The position numbers and the translations under genes were made by a program. From positions 1 through 64,000 of the forward strand of contig DUBC01000032.1 of NCBI GenBank assembly GCA_012960505.1: a DNA stretch of 64,000 bases, written 5' to 3'. The notes beneath the pieces are model-generated. The model saw only the letters and a list, made by a program, of their open reading frames with translations. It had not been told where the DNA came from and did no database searches. Positions 1 through 10,146 of the stretch are shown piece by piece; positions within the stretch are counted from its first letter, which is position 1; every line of letters begins with the position of its first letter. This DNA is from Verrucomicrobiales bacterium (GTDB taxonomy: Bacteria > Verrucomicrobiota > Verrucomicrobiia > Verrucomicrobiales > DEV007).

Positions 1-28
1 ACGGCTTAGGAATTGCTCCCTAAGCCGT
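1..28 (-). terminator. Hairpin downstream of tRNA-Asn, probable terminator
   Basis: A perfect 10-bp inverted repeat (ACGGCTTAGG and its complement CCTAAGCCGT) encloses an 8-base loop. It starts 12 bases beyond the 3' end of the tRNA on the minus strand. The bases that would form the U-tract lie outside the window, so terminator function is inferred from stem quality and position. Confidence 0.55.
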
Positions 29-40
29 TGAGAATTATGG

Positions 41-112
41 CTCCTGCGGTTGGATTCGAACCAACGACCTAGTGGTTAACAGCCACCCGCTCTACCGCTG
101 AGCTACGCAGGA
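41..112 (-). tRNA. tRNA-Asn (GTT anticodon)
   Basis: The minus strand folds as a 72-base tRNA. The 7-bp acceptor stem pairs TCCTGCG with CGCAGGA and is followed by a G discriminator. The D arm carries the usual AGCTCAG...GGTAGAGC pattern, the anticodon loop reads CTGTTAA (anticodon GTT), and the T arm contains GTTCGAATC. CCA is not fully encoded: the next two bases are CC. The gene is monocistronic, with a promoter just upstream and a hairpin just downstream. Confidence 0.95.
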
Positions 113-126
113 TTTGCCGAGCCGAG

Positions 127-155
127 AATATGCTTAGTTGTTTGGACTGGTGCAA
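127..155 (-). promoter_or_regulatory. Probable promoter of tRNA-Asn
   Basis: Reading the minus strand, TTGCAC (-35-like, 150-155) is separated by exactly 17 bases from CATATT (-10-like, 127-132). A GC-rich stretch typical of stable-RNA discriminators follows just before the tRNA 5' end. The match to sigma-70 consensus is good but not perfect. Confidence 0.5.
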
Positions 156-227
156 GTGGATATTTTATTTAGAGAAACAAATTTCAATATTGTGTAACAT
201 CCATATTCAGGACACTATAAATAGGTA

Positions 228-2858
228 ATGATACGCTATTTTTACCAATTAATTGTCGTTTTAGTTATCTCTTCAGTTTCAAAAGCTGAGCACAAAGTCG
301 TTCCATTAGAGCTTTTCTCTGCATATGGAAACCTAGAAGTCACCCTCTGGGCACAGTCACCCATGCTCTACAACCCCACTAACATGGACGTAGACAAGGA
401 CGGAAGAATATGGGTAGCAGAAGGAGTTAATTATCGCGGACACGGAGGCAGAAAGCCAGAAGGTGACCGTATAGTTGTACTTCAGGATACTAACGGTGAT
501 GGCAAGGCAGACAGCTCTCACACATTTGTTCAGGAAAAATTTCTTACAGCACCACTCGGCATTGCTGTCATAGACAACAAGATCATTGTCTCTATGACTC
601 CGGACCTAGTCATATACACCGACGTCAACAGGGACTTAAAATTTGATCCAGAAGTAGACAAGCGAGAAGTACTTCTGACTGGATTCAACAGCAAGCAACA
701 TGACCATTCTCTACATTCAGTAACTGCAGGTCCAGACGGAAAATGGTACTGGAATCACGGTAACTGCGGATCTCAATTCACCGATAAGTCAGGTAAAACA
801 TTTCGCATTGGTAGCGCTTATCAAATGCGCCAAATAGCAGGTAAAGAAAGTGATGATGGTAATGTATGGATCGGCGGAACGGCTTATCGCATGAACCCGG
901 ACGGAACAAATGTAGAAGTCATTGGTCACAATTTCCGTAACAGTTATGAACAAACTATAACATCATTCGGTGACGTCTTTCAAAATGACAATGATGATCC
1001 TCCGGCCTCAAGAACCTCTTTCCTACTAGAATATGGTAATGCAGGATTTTGCTCTGCTGACGGCAAAAGAAGCTGGCAATCAGATCGGCGCCCAGGCCAA
1101 TCCACTCCAATCGCAGAATGGAGACAGGAAGATCCAGGAACGATGCCATCAGGTGACGTCTATGGTGGCGGATCACCTACGGGGATTTGTTTCTATGAGG
1201 GAGGAGCCCTCGGCGAACCTTACTCAAAGGGCCTGCTTCTCAGCTGTGAACCTGCCAGAAACGTGGTCTTTGGGTACTTACCTGTTCAGGACGGGGCAGG
1301 CTTTAAACTTGAAAGATTCGACTTTTTAACAACTAATGCGGCTCAGGAATTCGCGGGTACTGATTTTAAAGGAGGTAGAACCAATGATGATGAAAAAACA
1401 CTGTTCCGCCCATCGGACGTTGTCGTTGGAACGGACGGAGCCATTTATGTTGCTGACTGGTATGATCCAAGAGTCGGTGGCCATGCTGATCACGACAATA
1501 CACTCTCAGGAGCAATTTACCGCGTCGCACCTAAAGGATTCAAATCCACAACACCGAAGATCGACCTCAATTCAACTGAAGGACAAATTCTTGCGATCAG
1601 AAGTAATGCGTTAAATGTCCGGAACCTTGGGTTCACAGCTCTGAAGAAGCAAAAGGACAAGGCCATTACTGCCGTTAAAGAATTATTGAAAGACCCGAAT
1701 CCTTACATCAAAGCCCGTGCAACTTTCTTACTCCCTCATCTAGGTGATGCCGGAGTCGCATTGACAAAGGAAATTCTAAATGGAGACAACCCTCGTTTAC
1801 GTCTGGCTGCCGTCCGTTCATTACGGCGTTCAGAAAATAACATCCTACCTTTAGCCAAGAAAATATCACAGGATCCTGATCCCGCAGTACGGAGAGAACT
1901 GGCAACGTCACTCCGTAACGTTTCATTCGATAAGGCAGGAGAGCACATAGTCTCACTAGCAAAGGGTTACGACGGCAAGGATAGAACTTACCTAGACGCA
2001 CTAGGCATAGCATCTACCGGAAAGGAAACTGAAAGTTATAATGCAATTGGAAGAGCAATAGGAAGTAATGAACCAGGAGAGTGGAGCAAAGCGTTTGCTG
2101 ATATCGCATGGAGATTGCACCCCGAAAAATCAGCTTTAATGTTGGCAGGAAGAGCCATGGCAACAGGAGTTCCAGAAGCTCAGAAGAAAGCCGCTGTCGT
2201 TGCCCTAGCGTTTATTAGATCCAAGTTAGGGGCTGATTCAATGCTTGCAGTCGCAGAGAGAGCCACAGGCTTAGCCAAAGCAGAAGCAATCTGGTGGCTC
2301 TTAAACAATCGAAATCATCGATGGAAAGAACATGACATAGTAGAATCACTCAAGTCACGTGGGATATACAACCCATCAAGCATAAAACTCGTCAGCGTTG
2401 TATTACCACCACCAGTGAAACGAGAATATGCGCCGACAGCCAAAATTCTTGCAATGAAAGGAGATCCTGCGCGTGGTAAGACCGTTGCTGCTAGATGCTA
2501 CATGTGCCACCACATTGATGGAACAGGGGTGGAGTATGGACCCACTTTGACTGATTACGGCAAAACACAAACTACCGAAGTAATGATCCAGTCCCTCATT
2601 AATCCTTCAGCTGACATTGCCAGTGGATACGATAGTTACCAAATCGAAACCAAGGACGGAATTAAAATTCAGGGAAGATTATTATCTGCAGGAGACCCTC
2701 TAATTATTCAGTCAATGGGAGGAATAACACAAACCATTCCTAAGGGAAGGGTCAAAAATCAAGGCAAGGTTGGAACCTCATTAATGATGTCCGCTGCTCA
2801 ACAAGGACTCTCTGAACAAGACATTGCAGATATTGTTGCTTACCTCAAATCACTCTAA
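228..2858 (+). CDS. PVC-type propeller / HEAT / cytochrome c protein (putative membrane-bound dehydrogenase)
   Basis: The 876-residue protein has a signal peptide (about 1-20, ending SKA), then a beta-propeller domain (about 25-430) resembling the soluble glucose/sorbosone dehydrogenase fold found in many planctomycete and verrucomicrobial proteins. HEAT-like helical repeats follow (about 450-720). A C-terminal cytochrome c domain carries one CxxCH heme site at residues 757-761. This order matches the paralogous PVC family annotated as 'putative membrane-bound dehydrogenase'. It should act outside the cytoplasmic membrane, passing electrons from an unknown substrate, often thought to be a sugar, to its heme. 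A DUF1080 gene follows 19 bases downstream, a common pairing in these phyla. The substrate cannot be read from sequence. Confidence 0.88.
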   Translation: MIRYFYQLIVVLVISSVSKAEHKVVPLELFSAYGNLEVTLWAQSPMLYNPTNMDVDKDGRIWVAEGVNYRGHGGRKPEGDRIVVLQDTNGDGKADSSHTFVQEKFLTAPLGIAVIDNKIIVSMTPDLVIYTDVNRDLKFDPEVDKREVLLTGFNSKQHDHSLHSVTAGPDGKWYWNHGNCGSQFTDKSGKTFRIGSAYQMRQIAGKESDDGNVWIGGTAYRMNPDGTNVEVIGHNFRNSYEQTITSFGDVFQNDNDDPPASRTSFLLEYGNAGFCSADGKRSWQSDRRPGQSTPIAEWRQEDPGTMPSGDVYGGGSPTGICFYEGGALGEPYSKGLLLSCEPARNVVFGYLPVQDGAGFKLERFDFLTTNAAQEFAGTDFKGGRTNDDEKTLFRPSDVVVGTDGAIYVADWYDPRVGGHADHDNTLSGAIYRVAPKGFKSTTPKIDLNSTEGQILAIRSNALNVRNLGFTALKKQKDKAITAVKELLKDPNPYIKARATFLLPHLGDAGVALTKEILNGDNPRLRLAAVRSLRRSENNILPLAKKISQDPDPAVRRELATSLRNVSFDKAGEHIVSLAKGYDGKDRTYLDALGIASTGKETESYNAIGRAIGSNEPGEWSKAFADIAWRLHPEKSALMLAGRAMATGVPEAQKKAAVVALAFIRSKLGADSMLAVAERATGLAKAEAIWWLLNNRNHRWKEHDIVESLKSRGIYNPSSIKLVSVVLPPPVKREYAPTAKILAMKGDPARGKTVAARCYMCHHIDGTGVEYGPTLTDYGKTQTTEVMIQSLINPSADIASGYDSYQIETKDGIKIQGRLLSAGDPLIIQSMGGITQTIPKGRVKNQGKVGTSLMMSAAQQGLSEQDIADIVAYLKSL

Positions 2859-2877
2859 TTCCAAAAGCTATACTGAC

Positions 2878-3834
2878 ATGAAATCACTGATCCAATTTAC
2901 CTTATTCTCATCAACTTTTCTTACTTATGCTCTTTCAGCACCAGACAAGAAAGGAGCTTACGCTACACCTGAAGACGCCGCCAAAGATCCTCATTTTTCC
3001 ATTCAAGGTGAATATGAAGGCTCCTATACTAAAGGCAACGGAACCAAGTCAAAAGTCGGCATTCAAGTCGTTGCGCTCGGCAACGGAATCTTTAATGCGG
3101 TAGGATTCGAAGGAGGGCTACCAGGCAATGGATGGGACCTCAATGAGAGAGCTCAGTCGGAAGCAAAGCAAGTCAATGACGGATCAGTGACCTTCAAAAA
3201 AGAAGAAGGTGGATCATCGGCTGTCCTTAAAGAAGGAAAGCTCACCATTTACAGTGCCGAAGAGAAGGCTCTCGGGACACTTAATCGAGTTGAGAGAAAA
3301 AGCTCAACAATAGGACTGAAGGCTCCAAAAGGTGCAACCAAGCTCTTCGATGGATCTTCTTTGGATCACTGGAAGCCCGGTGCTCGCAAGACAGATGACG
3401 GCCTCCTAATGGAAGGAGTAAATTCTACGCGTAATGACTTTAAGAACTTCACCCTACACATTGAGTTCAGGCTCCCTTATATGCCAAAGGCACGAGGTCA
3501 GGGGCGTGGAAACAGTGGCATGTATCTGCTAGGCACGGAAATACAGATGCTTGATTCTTTCGGACTTTCCGGCGCGTCAAACGAATGCGGAGGCCTCTAC
3601 AAATGGAAGCGCCCGGACGAGAATATGTGCTATCCTCCACTCCGCTGGCAGACTTATGACGTCGAATTTCAGGCAGCGACCACAGAAAAACCTCCCATGA
3701 TAACTGTGAAGCATAACGGCATTGTTATTCACGACAAAGTTCAGCTCAGAAACAAAAATAGTCAGGGAAATATCCACCTTCAAAACCACGGTAACCCAGT
3801 CCGTTACCGTAACATCTGGATCGTAGAGAATTAA
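2878..3834 (+). CDS. Secreted DUF1080 (3-keto-disaccharide hydrolase-like) protein
   Basis: The chosen ATG gives 318 residues with a clean signal peptide (MKSLIQF...ALSA). An in-frame ATG 54 bases upstream lies within the preceding gene and would bury the signal peptide, so I rejected it. The C-terminal half (about 150-318) is a DUF1080 jelly-roll: it has the LFDGSSLDHWKPG opening, the GNSGMYLLG segment and the closing YRNIWI strand. Some family members hydrolyse 3-keto-glycosides. The N-terminal 120 residues are a small domain I do not recognise. It lies 19 bases after the heme-propeller gene and is probably co-transcribed. The end overlaps the convergent transglutaminase gene by 4 bases. 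Confidence 0.85.
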   Translation: MKSLIQFTLFSSTFLTYALSAPDKKGAYATPEDAAKDPHFSIQGEYEGSYTKGNGTKSKVGIQVVALGNGIFNAVGFEGGLPGNGWDLNERAQSEAKQVNDGSVTFKKEEGGSSAVLKEGKLTIYSAEEKALGTLNRVERKSSTIGLKAPKGATKLFDGSSLDHWKPGARKTDDGLLMEGVNSTRNDFKNFTLHIEFRLPYMPKARGQGRGNSGMYLLGTEIQMLDSFGLSGASNECGGLYKWKRPDENMCYPPLRWQTYDVEFQAATTEKPPMITVKHNGIVIHDKVQLRNKNSQGNIHLQNHGNPVRYRNIWIVEN

Positions 3835-5744
3835 AGAGATACTCCTCTTCCCTTACGCAAGCGACGAAACGATTTCTTAAGCACTGTTTCTGTGGCTCGG
3901 TTACGCGTTGACCCGGCGTATCGGACAGCGTAATGATAATCAGCTAAAAGATCAAACGCTTCTGACCCAGACCCCTTCATATTCCGAACCTCTTGGATAG
4001 CTTCTCGGATCGTATCCCCCTTAGCCTTGGGTCGACCAAGCTCTAGACACATTTTCAGAAACTCCAACAAATAAGGTGGAGCATCCCGGTCCAGATAAAG
4101 CTCTTTTTCAGATGGCCCCGCCGGTTCACTTTCTTTTGTTTTTCTGATGAAACTCTGAATAAATACTTTCAAGTAGAAGAGAGCAAATAAGCCCAACAAA
4201 CCAGCAAGCCATATCAGCTGTGTTCTCTTATCTTCTTCAGGATCTTTAGCAATTTCAACATTGTTCTCATTTTCATGAGCATCCTTGTATGATGAAAGTT
4301 CCGGACCTTTTACATCTTCAATGCTCGACCGAGTAGGCAGATCCGCTGCCCCAGCACCAACCGGAGTTGCATCAAAAACGACCCAGCCATGTCCCTCTAC
4401 CAATACTTCCGCCCATGAATGAGCATCTGAAGCATCATAAGAAATAATCCCTTCCTTGGGGAAGGCTCGCCCACCAGAAAATCCATAAGCTGTTCGTGCA
4501 GGATATCCAGCCTCACGAGCAAGAAGAGCCGCAGCAGAAGCAAAATAGTCACACCATCCAGCACGCTCTTGAAATAGAAAATTCTCCATCGCTGACAAGC
4601 TTTTCAGATTCTTAACCTCTGTACTGTATTCAAACTCCGATCTTAAATATCTCTGAATTGAATCCAGCTTCTCGGGTCCAGAAATTAAACCCTCAGTAAT
4701 TTCAGAAAATAGAGATTTAACCTTACGACCCAAATTACCTTTGGCTGGAGAAAGAAGATCAGGACTAATTCCTTGAGAAATTCTTTGAGGGTCTCCCCTG
4801 AATTCTGACCAGACAAGTGGCTGAGACTCGACCTGATAACGAACTGCTCCCCTAAGTTCAGCTTGATACGAGTTAAAACCTGAACCAATTATAAATTTCA
4901 ATCTATAGGCCAATGGGTTCTGAATGGCAGGCAATCCAGCGCCTCCAGATACAGGTAAAAAAATCTCATGCAAAATCCCGTTCCCTTCTGCAAGCCTGAC
5001 CCAATCATCCTTAATCCCATCCATTTCATCGGAACGCCATTCCTTCTCCATTCTTACGGACTCCCAAGCATCATCAGCATACTTGTCTAGCACCGCATTC
5101 CTAACATAATTCTGCCGAGCAATAAATTTATTAAATTCCCCGTCATCAGGAATCTTCAGATACATCACTTCTTGATTGCCCAAATTAATACTTCCCTTTT
5201 TTGGCAATTCTCTGCGGTTATCAAAACCAGCACCTAAAACTTTGGCTTGTTGTGGTTCGCCGTTAGCAACTTGAGTCGTATTTTTTATCCTATCCGTAAT
5301 TTCACTAAGGGAAGGCAAGGTATTTTTAACTGACTGCCCCAGATTAACAAATTGAGTTCCAACCAGAGGTAACGGCCTTACAAAAAGGAACGCTATCAGC
5401 ACAGACAATAGCGCAGAAAAACCAATCAACATGAACCAGGAAGAATCATTCCTTTTATGAGCCAGAACAGATCTCAACCGATCGACTTGCCATTCAAAGG
5501 CCCAGACCATAATACCAATGCACAAAGCCATTGCCCCAAGCATCACCCAAAAACTCATCAATCCTTCCCCTTCGTTAGCGGCAAAGAAAAATAAAGAAAT
5601 AGAAACCGCAATGTAAAAACTCAGTGAAGTAATGACGTTACGATTCGAGTTCCCCTTAATTGAAAATAACCAAGTTATTAACAATATGAAACCAAACAAA
5701 ACAACGAAACTACCAATCTGAAATACATTATCCATTAATCGCAT
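3831..5744 (-). CDS. TgpA-like membrane transglutaminase-domain protein
   Basis: The 637-residue membrane protein has about five hydrophobic segments in the first 125 residues, a long extracytoplasmic region, a transglutaminase-like core, one more membrane segment (about 510-530) and a cytoplasmic tail. The triad residues appear to be Cys398 (GWCDYF), His442 (DAHSWAEV) and Asp458 (VFDATP). The layout matches the TgpA/DUF3488 family, which usually sits beside DUF58 and MoxR genes. The DUF58 gene is immediately upstream and shares one base (TAATG), so the pair is translationally coupled. No MoxR ATPase gene is next to them here. The substrate is unknown; a role in the envelope or in protein maturation is inferred from the family. 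Confidence 0.85.
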   Translation of the reverse strand: MRLMDNVFQIGSFVVLFGFILLITWLFSIKGNSNRNVITSLSFYIAVSISLFFFAANEGEGLMSFWVMLGAMALCIGIMVWAFEWQVDRLRSVLAHKRNDSSWFMLIGFSALLSVLIAFLFVRPLPLVGTQFVNLGQSVKNTLPSLSEITDRIKNTTQVANGEPQQAKVLGAGFDNRRELPKKGSINLGNQEVMYLKIPDDGEFNKFIARQNYVRNAVLDKYADDAWESVRMEKEWRSDEMDGIKDDWVRLAEGNGILHEIFLPVSGGAGLPAIQNPLAYRLKFIIGSGFNSYQAELRGAVRYQVESQPLVWSEFRGDPQRISQGISPDLLSPAKGNLGRKVKSLFSEITEGLISGPEKLDSIQRYLRSEFEYSTEVKNLKSLSAMENFLFQERAGWCDYFASAAALLAREAGYPARTAYGFSGGRAFPKEGIISYDASDAHSWAEVLVEGHGWVVFDATPVGAGAADLPTRSSIEDVKGPELSSYKDAHENENNVEIAKDPEEDKRTQLIWLAGLLGLFALFYLKVFIQSFIRKTKESEPAGPSEKELYLDRDAPPYLLEFLKMCLELGRPKAKGDTIREAIQEVRNMKGSGSEAFDLLADYHYAVRYAGSTRNRATETVLKKSFRRLRKGRGVSL

Positions 5745-6916
5745 TAAGCTACACTACGGAAATCTTTGAGTTTAGGTTTCTTTGACTTTAAGACATCATT
5801 ATCAACGCAATTAATAACTCTGGGCAGTTGAGGCAATTTATCAGCCCATGTGTCAACTGAAGCCTCACTAATCACAAAGACAGGATGAGTGCCAGACAAA
5901 GTCATTAACACTTTGGAAACAACTTCTAGGTCAGACTCGGGATAATGCTGAGCTTCAGCCAAACATTTAAGCACTTTAGAAATAAAACGAGGATTTTTTA
6001 TTTCCATCATTTTCCATCCAGTGAAAGGACCGCAAATTTCAAAAGGAATATTCTGGTCTCGGCACATTAATATTAAACCAGTGATCAAACTAATTGCATG
6101 CTCAAAGACTTCCGGCCAAATAAGTTTCCCGGAAGGAGAATAGGAATGGAAAACCAAAGAATATTTCTGAGGCGTTGAATAATCATAATCACGCACGTAA
6201 AGCTTTCCTATCCGTGCATAAGCAGGCCAAATAATCTGATTAACTTTATCCCCTTTCTGAAATTCTCTGGATCCACATATCTCACCATCATTATTATTCA
6301 TAAATGACATTAACGAATTCCCTTCACCTCCACCAGCCACCGTTGATTTAATAGCGGCCGTAAGCATTGGCCTTGGATAAACCTGCATCACTTCCATCCC
6401 ACGTCGGCGCTTCACAACATGAAATAGACCGAGAGGAAAATCTGAAACAATTCGGTACCCCTTCCCTTTGACGGTTCCCCTCTCCACCACCCGAGTCCTA
6501 AAGTCTTCCGCCAGACTCTGCCTAGGCCGAATCAAATCACAGGCAAAACCCTTTTCAGAAAACGGCAAATAATGATCATACATCATTATATTACGAGAGC
6601 TCATCCAACGCTTTTTATTTGTTATTTCCAATTCAAAATTAAAATCATGCCCCGAAAAAACAGTTCTAGGAATTCTCCTTACTATTCTTAAGTTTTTAGC
6701 GTTTTGCTTTGCAACATAATAAGCAAAAAATAAAACAATTACTGCAAAAACACCCAACTGAACAATTAAAGACTCTCCAATCATTGAGCCAATAACAATC
6801 ATTGCAAAAGACATTCCAACTAGACCTTTGCCGCGAGGCGTCATCTTTGGACTTTCTTTACTTTTCTTGATCACGACTAAAGACATAAAAAGATCCAATG
6901 ATTTCTGCTGCTGCAT
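5744..6916 (-). CDS. DUF58 domain protein
   Basis: The 390-residue protein has two hydrophobic segments near residues 33-65 and a DUF58 core, recognised from SREFQKGDKVNQIIWPAYAR followed by LYVRDYDYS (about 215-250). DUF58 proteins usually have a von Willebrand A-like C-terminal part and work with MoxR AAA+ ATPases and transglutaminase-like proteins. Here the downstream partner is the TgpA-like gene, joined by a TAATG stop-start overlap. The N-terminus could begin at an internal Met (residue 11 or 25), since the first residues are not typical. Function beyond this genetic module is unknown. Confidence 0.8.
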   Translation of the reverse strand: MQQQKSLDLFMSLVVIKKSKESPKMTPRGKGLVGMSFAMIVIGSMIGESLIVQLGVFAVIVLFFAYYVAKQNAKNLRIVRRIPRTVFSGHDFNFELEITNKKRWMSSRNIMMYDHYLPFSEKGFACDLIRPRQSLAEDFRTRVVERGTVKGKGYRIVSDFPLGLFHVVKRRRGMEVMQVYPRPMLTAAIKSTVAGGGEGNSLMSFMNNNDGEICGSREFQKGDKVNQIIWPAYARIGKLYVRDYDYSTPQKYSLVFHSYSPSGKLIWPEVFEHAISLITGLILMCRDQNIPFEICGPFTGWKMMEIKNPRFISKVLKCLAEAQHYPESDLEVVSKVLMTLSGTHPVFVISEASVDTWADKLPQLPRVINCVDNDVLKSKKPKLKDFRSVA

Positions 6917-7028
6917 TCAGATCCAAGCTAAGGTAAATTTCGTTCATTTAGTTAGTCGTGTCGAATCACTTGTAATAAAAATTTCATGGGAAAATCTCAA
7001 CAGCTATAAATTACCTAATAAACTTACC

Positions 7029-7928
7029 TTGAAAGCTAAAAACATATTAATCAGTGGATCCACAGGAATGATAGGCAAACACTTGATTTCTTCTCTAGAA
7101 AAAAAAGGACATAATATTCTACGTCTGACTAGAAACCTCATTAATGCTCATGACATTAAATGGAATCCACAATCGGACTCAATCGATCTATCTAAAGCGC
7201 AGCAACTCGATGCTGTGATTCATTTGGCCGGAGAAAGCATAACGAGTCGCAGATGGAGTAAATCACAAAAAGAAAAAATTTCGAAGAGTCGAGAACAAGG
7301 CACCAGACTACTGTCTGAATCAATCGCAAAATTACCCATTCCTCCAAAAGTCCTCATCAGCGCTTCCGGAATAAATTATTATGATCAAGATTCTAATGAA
7401 TCTCATACTGAAGATTCGCTTCCTGGAAAACGGTTCTTGTCCGCTGTATGCCAACGTTGGGAAGAGGCGACAAATCCTGCACTTGAAGCGAATATTAGAG
7501 TGTGCATTATGCGTATTGGTGTCGTGTTAACACCTACTGGTGGAGCCCTAAAGAAAATGCTTCCATCCATAAAACTGGGACTAGGCGGACGGATAGGATC
7601 TGGACTTCAAAGAATGAGTTGGATTTCCATTGATGATCTTGTTGGCATGATCAACGAGGCCTTATTGGATAATAGATGGAAAGGCCCTATTAATGCTGTG
7701 GCAGATGAACCAGTAACTAATAAAGAATTCACTAATGTCTTAGCAAAACTATTAAAGCGCTCTGCCTTTTTACCTGTACCGGAAATCTTGATTAAATTGC
7801 TATTCGGACAAATGGCAGAAGAAACTCTACTAGCTGACTTGCCTGTATATTCCAAACGTATGCCTGAACTAGGTTATAAATTAACCTATCCCTCTCTGTA
7901 CAAGGCACTTACTCACTTAATTAAGTGA
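7029..7928 (+). CDS. TIGR01777-family NAD(P)-dependent epimerase (SulA/YfcH-like)
   Basis: This is an extended short-chain dehydrogenase. It opens with the Rossmann strand and dinucleotide loop (ILISGSTGMIGKHL) and has the family hallmarks HLAGESI, RWSKSQKEKI, SASGINYY, RIGVVL and MSWISIDDLVGMI. I chose the TTG at 7029 because it gives 299 residues, the usual family length, starting just before the first strand. No ATG or GTG lies between it and the Rossmann loop. A more distant ATG would overlap the divergent DUF58 gene by 89 bases. No clear ribosome binding site precedes the TTG. The substrate of this family is not established. Confidence 0.82.
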   Translation: MKAKNILISGSTGMIGKHLISSLEKKGHNILRLTRNLINAHDIKWNPQSDSIDLSKAQQLDAVIHLAGESITSRRWSKSQKEKISKSREQGTRLLSESIAKLPIPPKVLISASGINYYDQDSNESHTEDSLPGKRFLSAVCQRWEEATNPALEANIRVCIMRIGVVLTPTGGALKKMLPSIKLGLGGRIGSGLQRMSWISIDDLVGMINEALLDNRWKGPINAVADEPVTNKEFTNVLAKLLKRSAFLPVPEILIKLLFGQMAEETLLADLPVYSKRMPELGYKLTYPSLYKALTHLIK

Positions 7929-7961
7929 ACAGAAAAAAGTATTAATGGGTGCGGATTGGTT

Positions 7962-7990
7962 TTGACCACTCAGTTCCGTACAATTAATAT
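7962..7990 (+). promoter_or_regulatory. Sigma-70-like promoter of the thiC transcript
   Basis: TTGACC (7962-7967) and TAATAT (7985-7990) are separated by exactly 17 bases. The element lies just upstream of the TPP riboswitch, so transcription would begin a few bases before the aptamer. It is one of the clearest consensus-like promoters in the window. Confidence 0.7.
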
Positions 7991-8001
7991 CAAATCAAAA
8001 T

Positions 8002-8097
8002 AAAAAGCGGGAGAGCTGGCTCGCCAGCTGAGAGTCGCCACCATTGGCGACACCCTTTGAACCTGAAACGGATAATGCCGACGTAGGAAGTCTTTTA
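8002..8097 (+). promoter_or_regulatory. TPP riboswitch (THI element) of thiC
   Basis: The conserved TPP aptamer blocks are present in order: the GAGAGCTGGC...GCTGAGAG block, the ACCCTTTGAACCTGA block and the GGATAATGCCGACGTAGGAAG block. An outer AAAAG/CTTTT pairing could close P1. The element sits 85 bases before the thiC ATG. No terminator hairpin with a U-tract follows it, so control of translation initiation is more likely than attenuation, but that part is inference. Confidence 0.95.
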
Positions 8098-8181
8098 TAA
8101 GTTCATATACTTATGGGAACGACCGCCTATTTGCCAAGGCCTAAATTATTAAATACCTCTAACAGCCCTAAGCAAAAATAA

Positions 8182-10101
<1,920 letters not shown>

Positions 10102-10146
10102 GAATATTCCGACGTAATAAAAAAAATCAAACCCTCCTCAGAAATC

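Noticed and set aside
2824-2877. Upstream start of the DUF1080 gene inside the preceding gene.
   Set aside because: It places 18 extra residues ahead of a perfect signal peptide and overlaps the previous gene; the ATG at 2878 is better.
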